This document shows, piece after piece, positions 26,567 through 39,541 of a stretch of 64,000 bases of DNA (positions within the stretch are counted from its first letter, which is position 1; every line of letters starts with the position of its first letter). Location of the stretch: NCBI GenBank assembly GCA_963734595.1, contig CAVTHV010000016.1, positions 158,412 through 222,411 on the forward strand. Direction: 5' to 3'. This stretch comes from CAKKQX01 sp963734595. Lineage in GTDB: Bacteria > Pseudomonadota > Gammaproteobacteria > Burkholderiales > SG8-41. A program made the position numbers and the translations under genes. The notes under the pieces are model-generated. The model worked only from the letters and a program-made list of their open reading frames with translations. It was not told the DNA's origin and made no database searches.

Positions 26567-26660
26567 ACACACGGGCCTACAGATAAAAACGGCATCAACT
26601 TGCCGCGCACATCCGCCCCGTGGATGATGACGCGGCACATCGGGCACGATATTTCAGCGT

Positions 26661-27473
26661 ATGGTTCTGCAATCCGCCGCCAGTCCTGCTTTTGAACTGC
26701 CTCCGCGCAGCACCAAGCCGCGCCGCCGCGGCATCACGTCCATGATCGACTTCGGCCCGGATGAAATGGGCTGGACCGGGGGCGAGCGCGGCATCCGCGA
26801 TTTGCTCGAGGTCGCGGCCGACTACATCGATTACGCGAAAATTTACGCCATGAACGCGTTGCTGATTCCCGCCGCGACGGTGGCGCGCACGACGCGGCTG
26901 TATCTTGACGCAGGCGTGACGCCGTTTGCCGGCGGCATACTGTTCGAGTACGCGTGGCAACGCAATGAAGTCGACGGCATGATCGCGCACCTGCAGCGAC
27001 TGGCGGTGCCGGCGCTCGAGCTTTCCGAAAATTACATTTCGCTCTCGGACGACGAACGCCGGCGCTGGATCGATCACCTGCAGCGCGCGGGGCTGCGCGT
27101 AGTCTACGAGTTCGGGCGCAAAAATCCGGAGCAGCCGATGAGCATCGACGAACTCGGCGCCGTGGTCGCCGATGTCGCCCGCCAGGGTATCCACCATGTG
27201 ACCGTGGAGCAATCGGAAATCGACATGCTGGCGGCGAAGAACCCCGGCGCGCTGGGCGAGCTTGCGCGCGAGACCTGGTTCGAAAACGTGCTGATCGAGG
27301 TCGACCCCTATCGCTTTCCGCAACAGCACGTGCAGATGATTCGTGACTTCGGTCCCGAGGTCAGCCTCGCCAATGTCGCCCCCGGACAGGTGCTGCGCCT
27401 GGAAGGCTTCCGGCGCGGCGTCGGCCGCGCGGTAAATTATTCCATCGTTTCGGGCCCTGCGCAGAACGCATGA
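26661..27473 (+). CDS. Phosphosulfolactate synthase-like (ComA family) protein
   Basis: A 270-residue TIM-barrel protein with the ComA landmarks ITSMIDFGPDEMGW, DYIDYAKIYAMNAL, VTPFAGGILFEYA, LELSENYISLSDDERRRWI, VYEFGRKNP and the C-terminal IEVDPYRFPQQHV. ComA adds sulfite to phosphoenolpyruvate to make phosphosulfolactate (coenzyme M synthesis in archaea, sulfonate chemistry in some bacteria). This organism has no other coenzyme M genes in view, so the substrate may differ. It is the first gene of a tight plus-strand cluster with the TcuA/TcuB-like genes. Confidence 0.8.
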   Translation: MVLQSAASPAFELPPRSTKPRRRGITSMIDFGPDEMGWTGGERGIRDLLEVAADYIDYAKIYAMNALLIPAATVARTTRLYLDAGVTPFAGGILFEYAWQRNEVDGMIAHLQRLAVPALELSENYISLSDDERRRWIDHLQRAGLRVVYEFGRKNPEQPMSIDELGAVVADVARQGIHHVTVEQSEIDMLAAKNPGALGELARETWFENVLIEVDPYRFPQQHVQMIRDFGPEVSLANVAPGQVLRLEGFRRGVGRAVNYSIVSGPAQNA

Positions 27474-27498
27474 GCCTGCACAATTTCGGTTAACGACC

Positions 27499-28896
27499 AT
27501 GCCCGATCTCACGCAAACCTACGATGTTCTGGTAATCGGCGGCGGCAATGCCGCGCTGTGCGCAGCGATCACCGCCAGGGAAGCCGGAGCTTCGGTGCTG
27601 ATCCTCGAGTCCGCCCCCAAGGCGTTTCGCGGCGGCAACAGCCGCCATACGCGCAATCTGCGCTGCATGCATGACACGCCCATCCACATGCTGACCGAGG
27701 CCTATCCCGAAGAAGAGTACTGGCAGGATCTGCTCAAGGTCACCGGCGGCCAGACCAGCGAAGCGCTCGCGCGCCAGACCATCCGCGAATCGGTGGCCGG
27801 CCTGCCATGGATGATCGAGCACGGCGTGCGCTTTCAGCCGGCCCTGGGCGGCACGCTGCAACTGTCGCGCACCAATTCCTTTTTTCTCGGCGGCGGCAAG
27901 GCGCTTCTGAACGCCTACTATCAATCCGCCGAGCGGCTCGGCGTCGAAATCCTGTATGACGCCGAGGTGAGTGAACTTGAAATACGTGACGGCGAATTCC
28001 GTTCGGCAGTGGTCAATTACGCCGGCGCTTCGCATCGGGTCCGGGCCAGGACGATGGTGGCGGCCTCCGGCGGCTTCGAATCCAACCTGGCCTGGCTGCG
28101 GGAAGCCTGGGGTCCCCCGGCCGACAATTTCATCATACGCGGCACGCCCTACAACAAAGGGCTCATCCTGCGCGCGCTGATCGACAATGGCGCCAAATCC
28201 ATCGGCGATCCGACCCAGGGCCATGCCGTGGCCATCGATGCCCGTTCCCCCAAGTTCGACGGGGGCATCATCACGCGGGTGGATGCCGTCTCCCTCGGCA
28301 TCGTCGTCAACACCCACGGTCAGCGTTTCTACGACGAGGGCGAGGATTTCTGGCCCAAGCGCTACGCCATCTGGGGGCGGCTGGTGGCCCAGCAACCCGA
28401 CCAGATCGGCTACTCGATTATCGACTCCAAGGCAGTGGGGAGATTCATGCCCCCGGTCTTTCCCCCGGTCAGGGCCAATTCGATCAGGGAACTCGCCGCA
28501 GCCTTCAAGCTCGACCCGTCGAAAGTCCAGGAAACGGTCGATCGCTTCAACGCCGCGGTGCGGCCGGGAACGTTCAACCACGCCGTGCTCGACGATTGCG
28601 CGACCAGCGGCCTCACCCCCCCGAAGACCCACTGGGCGCGCACCATCGATACGCCGCCGTTCTTCGGCTATCCGCTGCGCTGCGGCATCACATTCACTTA
28701 CCTCGGCGTCGTCGTCGACGAACGCGCAAGGATGATCATGCAGGACGACAAGCCCTCCACCAATATTTTCGCGGCCGGCGAGATCATGGCCGGCAACATC
28801 CTCGGCAAAGGCTATCTCGGCGGCATCGGCATGGCCATCGGCACGGCATTCGGACGCGCCGCGGGAAAGGAGGCGGCACGCCATGTCCGCCAATGA
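27499..28896 (+). CDS. TcuA-like FAD-dependent tricarballylate dehydrogenase
   Basis: A 465-residue flavoprotein of the fumarate reductase/succinate dehydrogenase type. It has the Rossmann FAD motif VIGGGNAALCAAI at residue 13, FRGGNSRHTRNLR, GFESNLAWL and the C-terminal AGEIMAGNILGKGYLGGIGM block. The RGGNSRHTRN segment and the TcuB-like gene next door point to TcuA, which oxidises tricarballylate to cis-aconitate. It overlaps tcuB by 14 bases. The true substrate could be another small polycarboxylate. Confidence 0.8.
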   Translation: MPDLTQTYDVLVIGGGNAALCAAITAREAGASVLILESAPKAFRGGNSRHTRNLRCMHDTPIHMLTEAYPEEEYWQDLLKVTGGQTSEALARQTIRESVAGLPWMIEHGVRFQPALGGTLQLSRTNSFFLGGGKALLNAYYQSAERLGVEILYDAEVSELEIRDGEFRSAVVNYAGASHRVRARTMVAASGGFESNLAWLREAWGPPADNFIIRGTPYNKGLILRALIDNGAKSIGDPTQGHAVAIDARSPKFDGGIITRVDAVSLGIVVNTHGQRFYDEGEDFWPKRYAIWGRLVAQQPDQIGYSIIDSKAVGRFMPPVFPPVRANSIRELAAAFKLDPSKVQETVDRFNAAVRPGTFNHAVLDDCATSGLTPPKTHWARTIDTPPFFGYPLRCGITFTYLGVVVDERARMIMQDDKPSTNIFAAGEIMAGNILGKGYLGGIGMAIGTAFGRAAGKEAARHVRQ

Positions 28897-30002
28897 TCTG
28901 ATCAAGCAGGTCGAGTTCGACATGCAGGTGTGCAACGCCTGCCGCTACTGCGAGGGCTATTGCGCGGTGTTTCCCGGCCATGGAGCGGCGGCTCACTTTT
29001 TCCGTGACGGACATGCATTATCTCGCCAACCTCTGCCACAACTGCGGTTCCTGTTTCTACGCCTGCCAGTTTTCGCCGCCGCACGAATTCAACGTGAACC
29101 TGCCGCGGCACCTGGCCGAGCTGCGCGGCGAAACTTACCGCAACTACGCGTGGCCGGGATTTCTCTCCGGCCTGTTTGCGCGCAACGGACTGGCGGTGTC
29201 CCTGATCACCGCGGCCAGCTTTGCGCTGTTCCTGCTGCTGACCTTTTATTTCCAGAATCCCGCCGTGTTGTTTTCCGCCCATGCCGGCGAGGGCTCGTTC
29301 TACCAGGTCATCCCCCACAACGTGATGGCGCTGACCTTTGGCGCCGTCGCCCTCTACGTGCTTGTGGCCTTCATCGTCGGCTTCGCGCGCTTCTGGCGCG
29401 ACATGGGCGAGAGCCTGGCGGATTTCGCGCGTCCGGTGACGCTCGGGCAGGCGACCTGGGACGTGCTGCGCCTCAAGTATCTTGACGGCGGTGGCGACGG
29501 CTGCACTTATCCGGATGAATATCCGTCGCATGCACGGCGCTGGTTCCATCATTTCACCTTCTATGGCTTCATGCTGTGCTTCGCTGCGACCGTGACCGGC
29601 ACCGTCTACCATTACGCATTCGGCTGGCATGCCCCTTATGCCTTCTCCAGCCTGCCCGTGCTGTTCGGCACCGCCGGCGGAATCGGCTTGCTGATCGGGC
29701 CGGCGGGGCTGCTGTGGCTCAAAGGCCGGCGCGATCCCGAAACTTCCGCGCCGAAGCAGCTGGGCATGGATGTCGGGTTCCTCGCCTTGCTGTTCCTGAC
29801 CAGCCTCACCGGTCTCTTGCTGCTCGCCGTGCGCGACACGGCCGCGATGGGCATGCTGCTGGCCATCCACCTGGGCATCGTGCTGGCGCTTTTCCTGACG
29901 CTGCCCTACGGCAAGTTCGTGCACGCGATCTACCGCTTCGCCGCGCTCGTGCGCTATGCGCTCGAACGATCGCGCCCGGCGCCAAACGTCACATTCGAAT
30001 AA
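28883..30002 (+). CDS. TcuB-like Fe-S membrane electron-transfer protein, frameshifted
   Basis: About 372 residues. The N-terminus has two 4Fe-4S motif clusters (CNACRYCEGYC and CHNCGSCFYAC) and then five to six membrane segments with candidate haem-ligand His residues. This is the TcuB/CitB type, which passes electrons from the TcuA flavin to the quinone pool and re-oxidises FADH2. An extra G near 28973 shifts the frame between the Cys clusters; reading through it gives AVFPAMERRLTF. The start ATG 28883 is inside the tcuA end. An apparent later start at 28980 would lose the first cluster and is not accepted. Confidence 0.8.
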
Positions 30003-30083
30003 AATCAGGCCTGCGAACGACGCGCGATCGGCAGCAGGCGGAATTTTTCGTTGAGCTAGCATAGATACCCAGGAGGGGGAACC

Positions 30084-30860
30084 ATGAATGCGCCGGCGAT
30101 CAATATCAACAAACCGGTTCGCGAGCAGGTCAGCAGGGAAGAATGGGAAGTGCGGGTCAACCTCGCCGCCTGCTACCGGTTGATGCACGAGTTCGGCATG
30201 GTCGAGATGGTCGCCAACCATATTTCGGCGCGCGTGCCCGGCACGGAGAACGAGTTCCTGATCAACCCCTACGGCATGCTCTACGAGGAAATGACCGCCT
30301 CGAGCATGATCCGGATCGACATCGACGGCAACGTGCTGTTCAATGCGACCGATTACGGCATCAACCAGGCCGGCTACGTGATCCACGGCGCCGTGCACGC
30401 CGCGCGCCATGACGTGGATTGCATCATTCATACCCACACGCTGGCCGGCATGGCGGTCTCCGCCATGAAGTGCGGGATCATGCCGATCGCGCAATCCTCG
30501 ATGCGCTTCGCCGACATCGCCTATCACGATTACGAAGGAATCGCATTGCGCCTGGACGAGCGCGAACGCCTGGTGAAGAACCTGGGCGACCGCACGGCGA
30601 TGGTCCTGCGCAACCACGGACTGCTCACGGTCGGCCCGAGCATCCCCGAGTGTTTCAACAACATGTTCCGCCTGGAGCGCGCCTGCCAGCTGCAGGTGAT
30701 GGCGCTGTCGTGCAACACCGAGCTGCAGCTGCCGCCGGATGAAGTGGTCAAATACACCAACCATCAGATGCTGCCCGGAACGCGGCGCCGTTTCGGCCTG
30801 CTCGAATGGCCGGCGCTGCTGAGAAAGCTCGACCGCACCGATCCCTCATATCGCGATTAA
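30084..30860 (+). CDS. Class II aldolase/adducin family protein
   Basis: A 258-residue cytosolic Zn-dependent enzyme preceded by a strong AGGAGGGG ribosome site. It has the class II aldolase fold: MVEMVANHISARVPGTENEFL, INPYGMLYEEMT, the zinc ligands HTHT and a later His in LRNHGLLTVG. Members cleave or decarboxylate small hydroxy-acid or sugar phosphates. No substrate can be read off. As the fourth gene of the cluster it may cleave or decarboxylate the product of the upstream dehydrogenase. Confidence 0.82.
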   Translation: MNAPAININKPVREQVSREEWEVRVNLAACYRLMHEFGMVEMVANHISARVPGTENEFLINPYGMLYEEMTASSMIRIDIDGNVLFNATDYGINQAGYVIHGAVHAARHDVDCIIHTHTLAGMAVSAMKCGIMPIAQSSMRFADIAYHDYEGIALRLDERERLVKNLGDRTAMVLRNHGLLTVGPSIPECFNNMFRLERACQLQVMALSCNTELQLPPDEVVKYTNHQMLPGTRRRFGLLEWPALLRKLDRTDPSYRD

Positions 30861-30871
30861 AACAAGGTAAG

Positions 30872-30955
30872 CATGAGGCGTTGAGGTAACCCGGTATCCG
30901 CCTCATCCTTCAGTCCCTCATCCCTCATCCCTCTATCCTCTCTATCCCTCACCCA
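30872..30955. repeat. CCTCATCCCTCATCC tandem units
   Basis: Right-hand units CCCTCATCCCTCATCCCTC (30913-30955) pair weakly with an ATGAGGCGTTGAGG left arm (30872-30886). The same unit occurs at 34772-34804 and, inverted, at 46200-46294. It ends directly before the ATG of the amidohydrolase gene. Confidence 0.75.
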
Positions 30956-30957
30956 CC

Positions 30958-31839
30958 ATGACTCAACCTCCGTTATGCCAGGGGCCGGACGCGAAGCCGC
31001 GTAAGCCCAAATACGCGATCCCCGCAGGTACCGTGGATTGCCACTGCCACGTCTTCGAGGATCAGAGCCGTTATCCGCTGGTCGCCGTCCGCAGCTACAC
31101 GCCGCCGCTGTGCACGCTGGCGGACTATCTCGGGATGTGCGAAGTGCTGGGAATCGAGCGCACCGTCCAGGTCAACGCCAGCGTCTACGGCTTCGACAAT
31201 TCGGTGTCGCTCGCCGTCATCGCCGAGCTCGGCCAGAAGCGCGCACGCGGCGTCGCCGGCGTCGCGCCCGATGTTTCCGCCACGGAAATCGAACGCCTGC
31301 ACAAGGGCGGCATGCGCGGCGTGCGGCTCTCCACCATGGTCAAAGGCTACGGCGGCACCGAGCTGATCGATGCCATGGCGGTCAAAATCAAGCCCTATGG
31401 CTGGCATGTGCAGCTGCACGTCGACAAGTGCGCGGAACTGGTGCCGCTCGAACAGAAGCTGCTCGACTGCCCGACGCCGATCGTGTTCGACCACCTCGGG
31501 CGCGTGCGCGGCGGCGAAGGCGTGAGCGCGCCCGGCTTTCAGGCGCTGCTCAGAATCATCCGGCAGCGCAACGATTGCTGGGTCAAGATTTCGAGCTGGT
31601 ACCGGTTGTCCGATTCGGGCCCGCCGCACTACACCGACGTGAAGCCGCTGGTGGAGGCGCTGGTCGCGGCCCGCCCCGACCGCCTGGTCTGGGGCAGCAA
31701 CTGGCCGCATCCGGTGTGGGGCGGATTCATGCCCAACGACGGCGACCTGCTCGATCTGTTCTGCGAGTGGATTCCCGACGAAGCCGTGCGCCGGCAGATC
31801 CTGGTCGCCAATCCCGCCCGGCTCTACGGCTTCGGGTAA
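30958..31839 (+). CDS. Amidohydrolase, PDC hydrolase/sulfomuconolactonase-like
   Basis: A 293-residue TIM-barrel metal hydrolase. The N-terminal VDCHCHVFED supplies the first metal His pair; further family landmarks are GMRGVRLSTM, IVFDHLGRV, WVKISSWYRLS and LVWGSNWPHPV with the catalytic Asp region. These match the branch of 2-pyrone-4,6-dicarboxylate hydrolase (LigI) and 4-sulfomuconolactonase. It probably opens a lactone in the pathway run by the neighbouring genes. It starts directly behind a repeat, so coupling to the aldolase gene is uncertain. Confidence 0.82.
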   Translation: MTQPPLCQGPDAKPRKPKYAIPAGTVDCHCHVFEDQSRYPLVAVRSYTPPLCTLADYLGMCEVLGIERTVQVNASVYGFDNSVSLAVIAELGQKRARGVAGVAPDVSATEIERLHKGGMRGVRLSTMVKGYGGTELIDAMAVKIKPYGWHVQLHVDKCAELVPLEQKLLDCPTPIVFDHLGRVRGGEGVSAPGFQALLRIIRQRNDCWVKISSWYRLSDSGPPHYTDVKPLVEALVAARPDRLVWGSNWPHPVWGGFMPNDGDLLDLFCEWIPDEAVRRQILVANPARLYGFG

Positions 31840-32005
31840 TCTCCCCGCCGCACAGCGGCGTGCGCATGGGCGCGGAGCGGTGCCGCGTATCGCTCCTGCC
31901 CCGGATGATTCAACATTTTATTTATAAACAGCGCACTACGATTGCATTTGCGGCGTCCGCAACCGACGGTCGGTTGAACCCTGACGCACCTGGATACGGA
32001 TCAGG

Positions 32006-33005
32006 ATGATCGCTCCTCTTCTGCCGGCCCGCCCGTATGCCTCGCCATGGTGGCTGCCAAGTGGCCATGCCCAGACCATTTACGCGGCAATGGCCGCGCC
32101 GCGCCCGCATGTCGTCTACCGCCGCGAGCGCTGGGACACGCCCGACGGCGACTTCATCGATCTCGACTGGCTCGAGCAGGATTCAGGATCCGGCATCCAG
32201 GATTCCGAAAAAACACCTCTGTTGGTATTGTTTCACGGGCTCGAAGGCAATTCGCAAAGTCATTACGCCGTCGCGCTGATGGCAGCGCTGCAGAAAGCCG
32301 GCTGGCGCGGCGTGGTGATCCACTTCCGCGGCTGCAGCGGCGAACTGAACCGGCTGCCCCGTGCTTATCATTCCGGCGACAGCGCCGAGATCGACTGGAT
32401 TTTGCGCCGGCTGAGGCAGCGGCATCCGGCCGCGCCGCTTCACGCGGTCGGCGTATCGCTCGGGGGCAACGCGCTGCTGAAATGGCTCGGCGAGCAGCGC
32501 GAAGATGCGGCCGGGATCACTCCGCGCCGCCGTCGCGGTATCGGCGCCGGTCGATCTGATGGCGGCGGGCGATGCGCTCGGCCACGGCTTCAATCTTTTC
32601 TACGCCCGACACTTCCTGGCGACGATGAAGCGCAAATCGATGATCAAACTCGCGCGTTTCCCGCGCCTGTTCGACGGCGAAAAGTTGCGCGCCGCGAATA
32701 CGTTGCGCGCATTCGACGACCTGGTCACCGCGCCGCTGCACGGCTACAGGAACACCGACGATTACTGGACGCGCGCCAGCAGCAAGCCGCTGCTGCGCGA
32801 TATCGCGGTGCCGACGCTGCTCGTCAACGCCCGCAACGACCCGTTCCTGCCGCGGAGCGCGCTGCCGCAGGCGCATGAAGTGTCGGCCGCGGTCACGATC
32901 GAGTTCCCGGAAGCAGGCGGACACGCGGGATTTGTTGCCGGAACCCTGCCCGGCCATCTCGGCTGGCTGCCGCAGCGCATCCTGGGTTTCTTCGGCAACG
33001 TCTGA
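32006..33005 (+). CDS. YheT-type alpha/beta hydrolase, one frameshift and a repeat-encoded insert
   Basis: About 332 residues. The fold has SGHAQTIYAA near the N-terminus, FHGLEGNSQSHY (oxyanion region), the nucleophile GVSLGGN, Asp in NARNDPF and His in GGHAGF, the set for YheT/AB-hydrolase proteins. An extra base near 32515 changes frame just after the nucleophile elbow; reading through gives GSLRAAVAVSAPVDL. Residues about 58-68 (QDSGSGIQDSEKT) are encoded by a GGATTC repeat at 32177-32207, a probable loop insertion. The cell role is unknown. Confidence 0.83.
32177..32207. repeat. GGATTCAGGATCC-type repeat inside a coding region
   Basis: Two to three GGATTC units in the YheT-type gene, in frame, similar to 2973-2999. 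The segment encodes Gln-Asp-Ser-Gly-type residues before strand FHGLEG. Confidence 0.7.
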
Positions 33006-33050
33006 CATGTCATAATTCGAATCTTGCCACATCGAGCCTCAATCACCCGC

Positions 33051-34421
33051 ATGTCCATCCCCTCCGAAATCTTCAAGGCTTACGACATCCGCGGCATCGT
33101 CGGCCGCACCCTGACGCCGCAGATCACCGAAATCATCGGCCAGGCCATCGGCTCCGAGGCCAGAGCCCGCAAGCAGGTTGCGATCGCGATCGGCCGCGAC
33201 GGCCGCCTTTCCGGACCGGAACTGTCGGCCGCGCTCGCCAACGGCATCCGCCAAAGCGGCATCGACGTCGTCGACGTCGGCCGGGTAGCCACGCCCATGC
33301 TCTACTTCGCCACCCATCATCTGCAGACCCACTCCGGCGTGATGGTGACCGGCTCGCACAATCCGCCCGAATACAACGGCCTCAAGATGATGCTCGGCGG
33401 CGAAACGCTTGCCGGAGAGGCGATCCAGGCGCTGCGCGCGCGCATCGAGCGCGGCGAACTCGCCAACGGCGCCGGCGGATACCGCGAGTTCGATATCCGC
33501 GAACACTACCTGAAGCGGGTCACCGGCGACATCAAGCTCGCGCGCCCGCTCAAGCTCGTCGTCGACTGCGGCAACGGCGTCGCCGGCGCGACGGCGCCGG
33601 AGCTCTACCGGCGGCTCGGCTGCGAGGTGCGCGAGCTCTTTTGCGAAGTCGACGGCAATTTCCCCAACCACCATCCCGATCCCTCGCATCCCGAAAACCT
33701 CGCCGATCTCATCAACGCGCTCAAGTCCGGCGGCGACATCGGGTTTGCCTTCGACGGCGACGGCGACCGGCTGGGCGTGGTGACGCCCGCCGGCAAGATC
33801 ATCTATCCGGACCGCCAGCTGATGCTGTTTGCCGCCGACGTGTTGAAGCGCAATCCCGGGGCCGAGATCATTTTCGACGTCAAATCGACGCGCAATCTGT
33901 TCAGCTGGATCAGGGAGCATGGCGGGAAACCCCTGATGTGGAAGACCGGCCACTCGTTCATCAAGAAAAAACTGCAGGAAACCGGCGCGCCGCTCGCCGG
34001 CGAAATGAGCGGGCATGTGTTCTTCAAGGAACGCTGGTACGGCTTCGACGATGCGCTTTATGCCGGCGCGCGCATGCTTGAAATCCTGTCCCGCGAGCGC
34101 GACCCCGCCGCCGTGCTCGAGCAACTGCCCGACGCCGTCAACACGCCCGAACTGCACCTGAAGCTTGCCGAGGGCGAAAACTTCACGCTGATGGAAAAGC
34201 TGCGCCAAAGCGCGCGGTTCGACGCCGCGCGGGAAGTGATCACGATCGACGGGCTGCGCGTCGAATACAGCGACGGCTTCGGCCTCGCGCGCCCGTCGAA
34301 CACCACGCCGGTCATCGTGCTGCGCTTCGAGGCGGAGAACGAAGCCGCCATCAAACGCATTCAGGAGGATTTCCGGCGCGCGATCCTCGCCGTCAAACCC
34401 GGCGCCGTGCTGCCGTTCTAA
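33051..34421 (+). CDS. Phosphomannomutase/phosphoglucomutase
   Basis: A 456-residue enzyme converting hexose-6-phosphates to hexose-1-phosphates for lipopolysaccharide and other sugars. ATG 33051 gives MSIPSEIFKAYDIRGIVG, the standard start. The active-site phosphoserine loop VTGSHNPPEYNG (about residues 97-108), the metal loop FAFDGDGDRLG and the sugar-binding GEMSGHVFF are present, and the phosphate-binding domain ends at RPSNTTPVIVLR. The stop overlaps the stop of a convergent gene by three bases. Confidence 0.94.
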   Translation: MSIPSEIFKAYDIRGIVGRTLTPQITEIIGQAIGSEARARKQVAIAIGRDGRLSGPELSAALANGIRQSGIDVVDVGRVATPMLYFATHHLQTHSGVMVTGSHNPPEYNGLKMMLGGETLAGEAIQALRARIERGELANGAGGYREFDIREHYLKRVTGDIKLARPLKLVVDCGNGVAGATAPELYRRLGCEVRELFCEVDGNFPNHHPDPSHPENLADLINALKSGGDIGFAFDGDGDRLGVVTPAGKIIYPDRQLMLFAADVLKRNPGAEIIFDVKSTRNLFSWIREHGGKPLMWKTGHSFIKKKLQETGAPLAGEMSGHVFFKERWYGFDDALYAGARMLEILSRERDPAAVLEQLPDAVNTPELHLKLAEGENFTLMEKLRQSARFDAAREVITIDGLRVEYSDGFGLARPSNTTPVIVLRFEAENEAAIKRIQEDFRRAILAVKPGAVLPF

Positions 34422-34728
34422 TCGCTGATGATTGTTCCGGCGGTGTTGTCGACCATCACCGGCGAGTCGACATAGAGGATCTCGGGCGGGGCGCCGTATT
34501 TGCCGGCGACGAAGCTCTGCCACTCCGGCGAGTAGAACTGCTGCGCCCGTGCTTTCGATTCCCAGACATAGATGCCGCCGGCGCGCAGACCGTCTTCGGT
34601 CAGGAAATAGTTCTTGCGCAGCAGCCCGGGCAGGTTCAGGTATTTGGGTGCCGTGCTCTCAAATACGGCCCGCATCTCCTCCAGCGTCCGGCGTTGATCA
34701 GTTTGAAGCTGACGATCGCCACGATCAT
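34418..34728 (-). CDS. YdhR-like monooxygenase-fold protein, one frameshift
   Basis: About 103 residues from ATG 34728. Starts MIVAIVSFKLINAG; after a frame change near 34688 it continues TLEEMRAVFESTAPKYLNL, GLLRKNYFLTED, GGIYVWESKARAQQFYSPEW and PEILYVDSPVMVDN. This is the dimeric ferredoxin-like ABM/YdhR family, cofactor-free proteins of unclear substrate. It is convergent with the phosphomannomutase gene, and its upstream flank is the repeat and duplicated alaS tail. The break is likely a sequence error. Confidence 0.78.
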
Positions 34729-34771
34729 GACGCCCCCCTTGAAGGTCCGGTTCTCCGAGAGTGCTTGAAGT

Positions 34772-34804
34772 GCCCGGGTTACCTCCCTCATCCCTCATCC
34801 CTAT
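34772..34804. repeat. CCTCATCCCTCATCCC units
   Basis: GGTTACCTCCCTCATCCCTC-type sequence, the same unit as at 30872-30955 and 46200-46294. Confidence 0.7.
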
Positions 34805-34892
34805 AAGTCGCTGCTTCACCCACTCTTGCACCGATGCTAGCGCCTGCGGCAAGTGCCCGGGGTTGGTGCCGCCAGCCTGGGCCATATCCGGG
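34805..34892 (-). pseudogene. Degenerate duplicate of the alaS 3' end
   Basis: Bases 34811-34892 resemble 34971-35052 at roughly four in five positions (visual estimate). On the minus strand both encode DMAQAGGT(N/D)P then LPQALASV(Q/R)EWVKQ, the AlaRS C-terminus. The copy is offset by about 160 bases from the real alaS end, lacks the rest of the gene, and has diverged. The spacer between the copies (34893-34959) has GC-rich sequence with no gene seen. Confidence 0.75.
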
Positions 34893-34959
34893 GCGGCCGT
34901 GACTCGGTGCCGCAGCGCGGCCGAGTGCGGGAACGGACGCCGCGGCCGGATATCACTTC

Positions 34960-37575
<2,616 letters not shown>

Positions 37576-37618
37576 CGAACTGCCCCGGTTTCCCTATTGT
37601 GATCTGTCGCCGCCCGCG

Positions 37619-37949
37619 TCACGGCAGGCGCTTGGTTTCCCTGACCCGCAGTCCCACTGACTGCCCGTCGATAATCACCGCGCTTTTCACGATCCCTTTC
37701 AGCGCAACATGGTCATTGACCGCCGGCAGATCGCCTTCGGTCGAGACCGTAATCTCCGCGGTATCGTCGCGCAAGGTGTAGGTCTTCACGTCCAGCAGCG
37801 GCACCTTGGTCACGTCTCTTGACGGTGCCTTTGAGCTTGACTTCCTTGCCTTCGAAATTCGCCGGCGCGGCGACGATGTCGCGGACCGGGGTGTAGCCGA
37901 ACGGCAGATAATCGCAGCCGGCGAGCGCCAGCGTCACAAGCAATACCAG
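37619..37949 (-). CDS. Small OB-fold-like lipoprotein, frameshifted
   Basis: About 109 residues. A hydrophobic start (LVLLVTLALAGC) with lipobox LAGC suggests a lipoprotein, and the rest (FEGKEVKLKGTVK, then VALKGIVKSAVIIDGQSVGL) looks like a small beta-barrel such as an OB fold. The start is unclear: the first ATG is one base out of frame, and a CTG or TTG in frame would serve. A second break near 37816 (an extra A after AAG) joins the two halves. It sits between recX and alaS; the function is unknown. Confidence 0.6.
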
Positions 37950-37960
37950 CCCATTTCCCG

Positions 37961-38405
37961 TTACTCATCTTCACCACCCTGTTTGATCACGCGCAATACC
38001 GTCTCCAGCGCAAACCCGCGGCTCTGCATGAACCTCACCTGCTTTGCGCGCTCGGCCATGTTGCGCGGGAGCTTCCCGAATTTTCTCTGCCACAGCGCGC
38101 GCGCCGCGTCGGCATCGCCGTCCCGCAACTGCGGCAGCGCCTGCGCCACCAGTTCCTCGGCGATCCCCTTGTCGAGCAGTTCCTGCCGGATACGCTGGCT
38201 GCCGTGCTTGCCGCGCCGCGCATGGACCAGCTGCTCGACGACGCGCTGCTCGGACAACCAGCCGCGGCGGACCAGATCCCCGATCAGGTTTTCCAGCTCT
38301 TCCGGATCCGGGGCATGCGGCGCCAGCTTGCGCTGCAGTTCCAGCCGCGAATGCTCGCGGCGCGCGAGCAGCCTCAGCGCCCGGGCGCGCAGGCTGGGTT
38401 CCGGC

Positions 38406-38434
<29 letters not shown>
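37961..38434 (-). CDS. recX: Recombination regulator RecX
   Basis: 157 residues from GTG 38434, overlapping recA by 29 bases. The protein binds RecA filaments and limits their growth. It has the three-helix repeat style of RecX: RALRLLARREHSRLELQRKL, then RRGWLSEQRVVEQLVHARRGKHGSQRIRQEL-type segments and a last repeat ending RFMQSRGFALETVLRVI. Its location after recA confirms the call. Confidence 0.92.
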
Positions 38435-39426
<992 letters not shown>

Positions 39427-39541
39427 TTTTTTCCTCTGCGAATAAGCTTGAAATTATGGCACAACTCGGGGCACAAGTCGCTTGGTTGCGGGCTCTTGAG
39501 CGCTTAACGCAGCCGTCCGGCGGCGGATGACCGGCGGTTAA

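Noticed and set aside
28980..30002. Alternative tcuB start at 28980
   Set aside because: It would drop the first Fe-S motif (CNACRYCEGYC). One extra base near 28973 explains the apparent split.
39427..39541. LexA box before recA
   Set aside because: No CTGT-N8-ACAG dyad could be found in the gap; only a weak CATAAT box is present.
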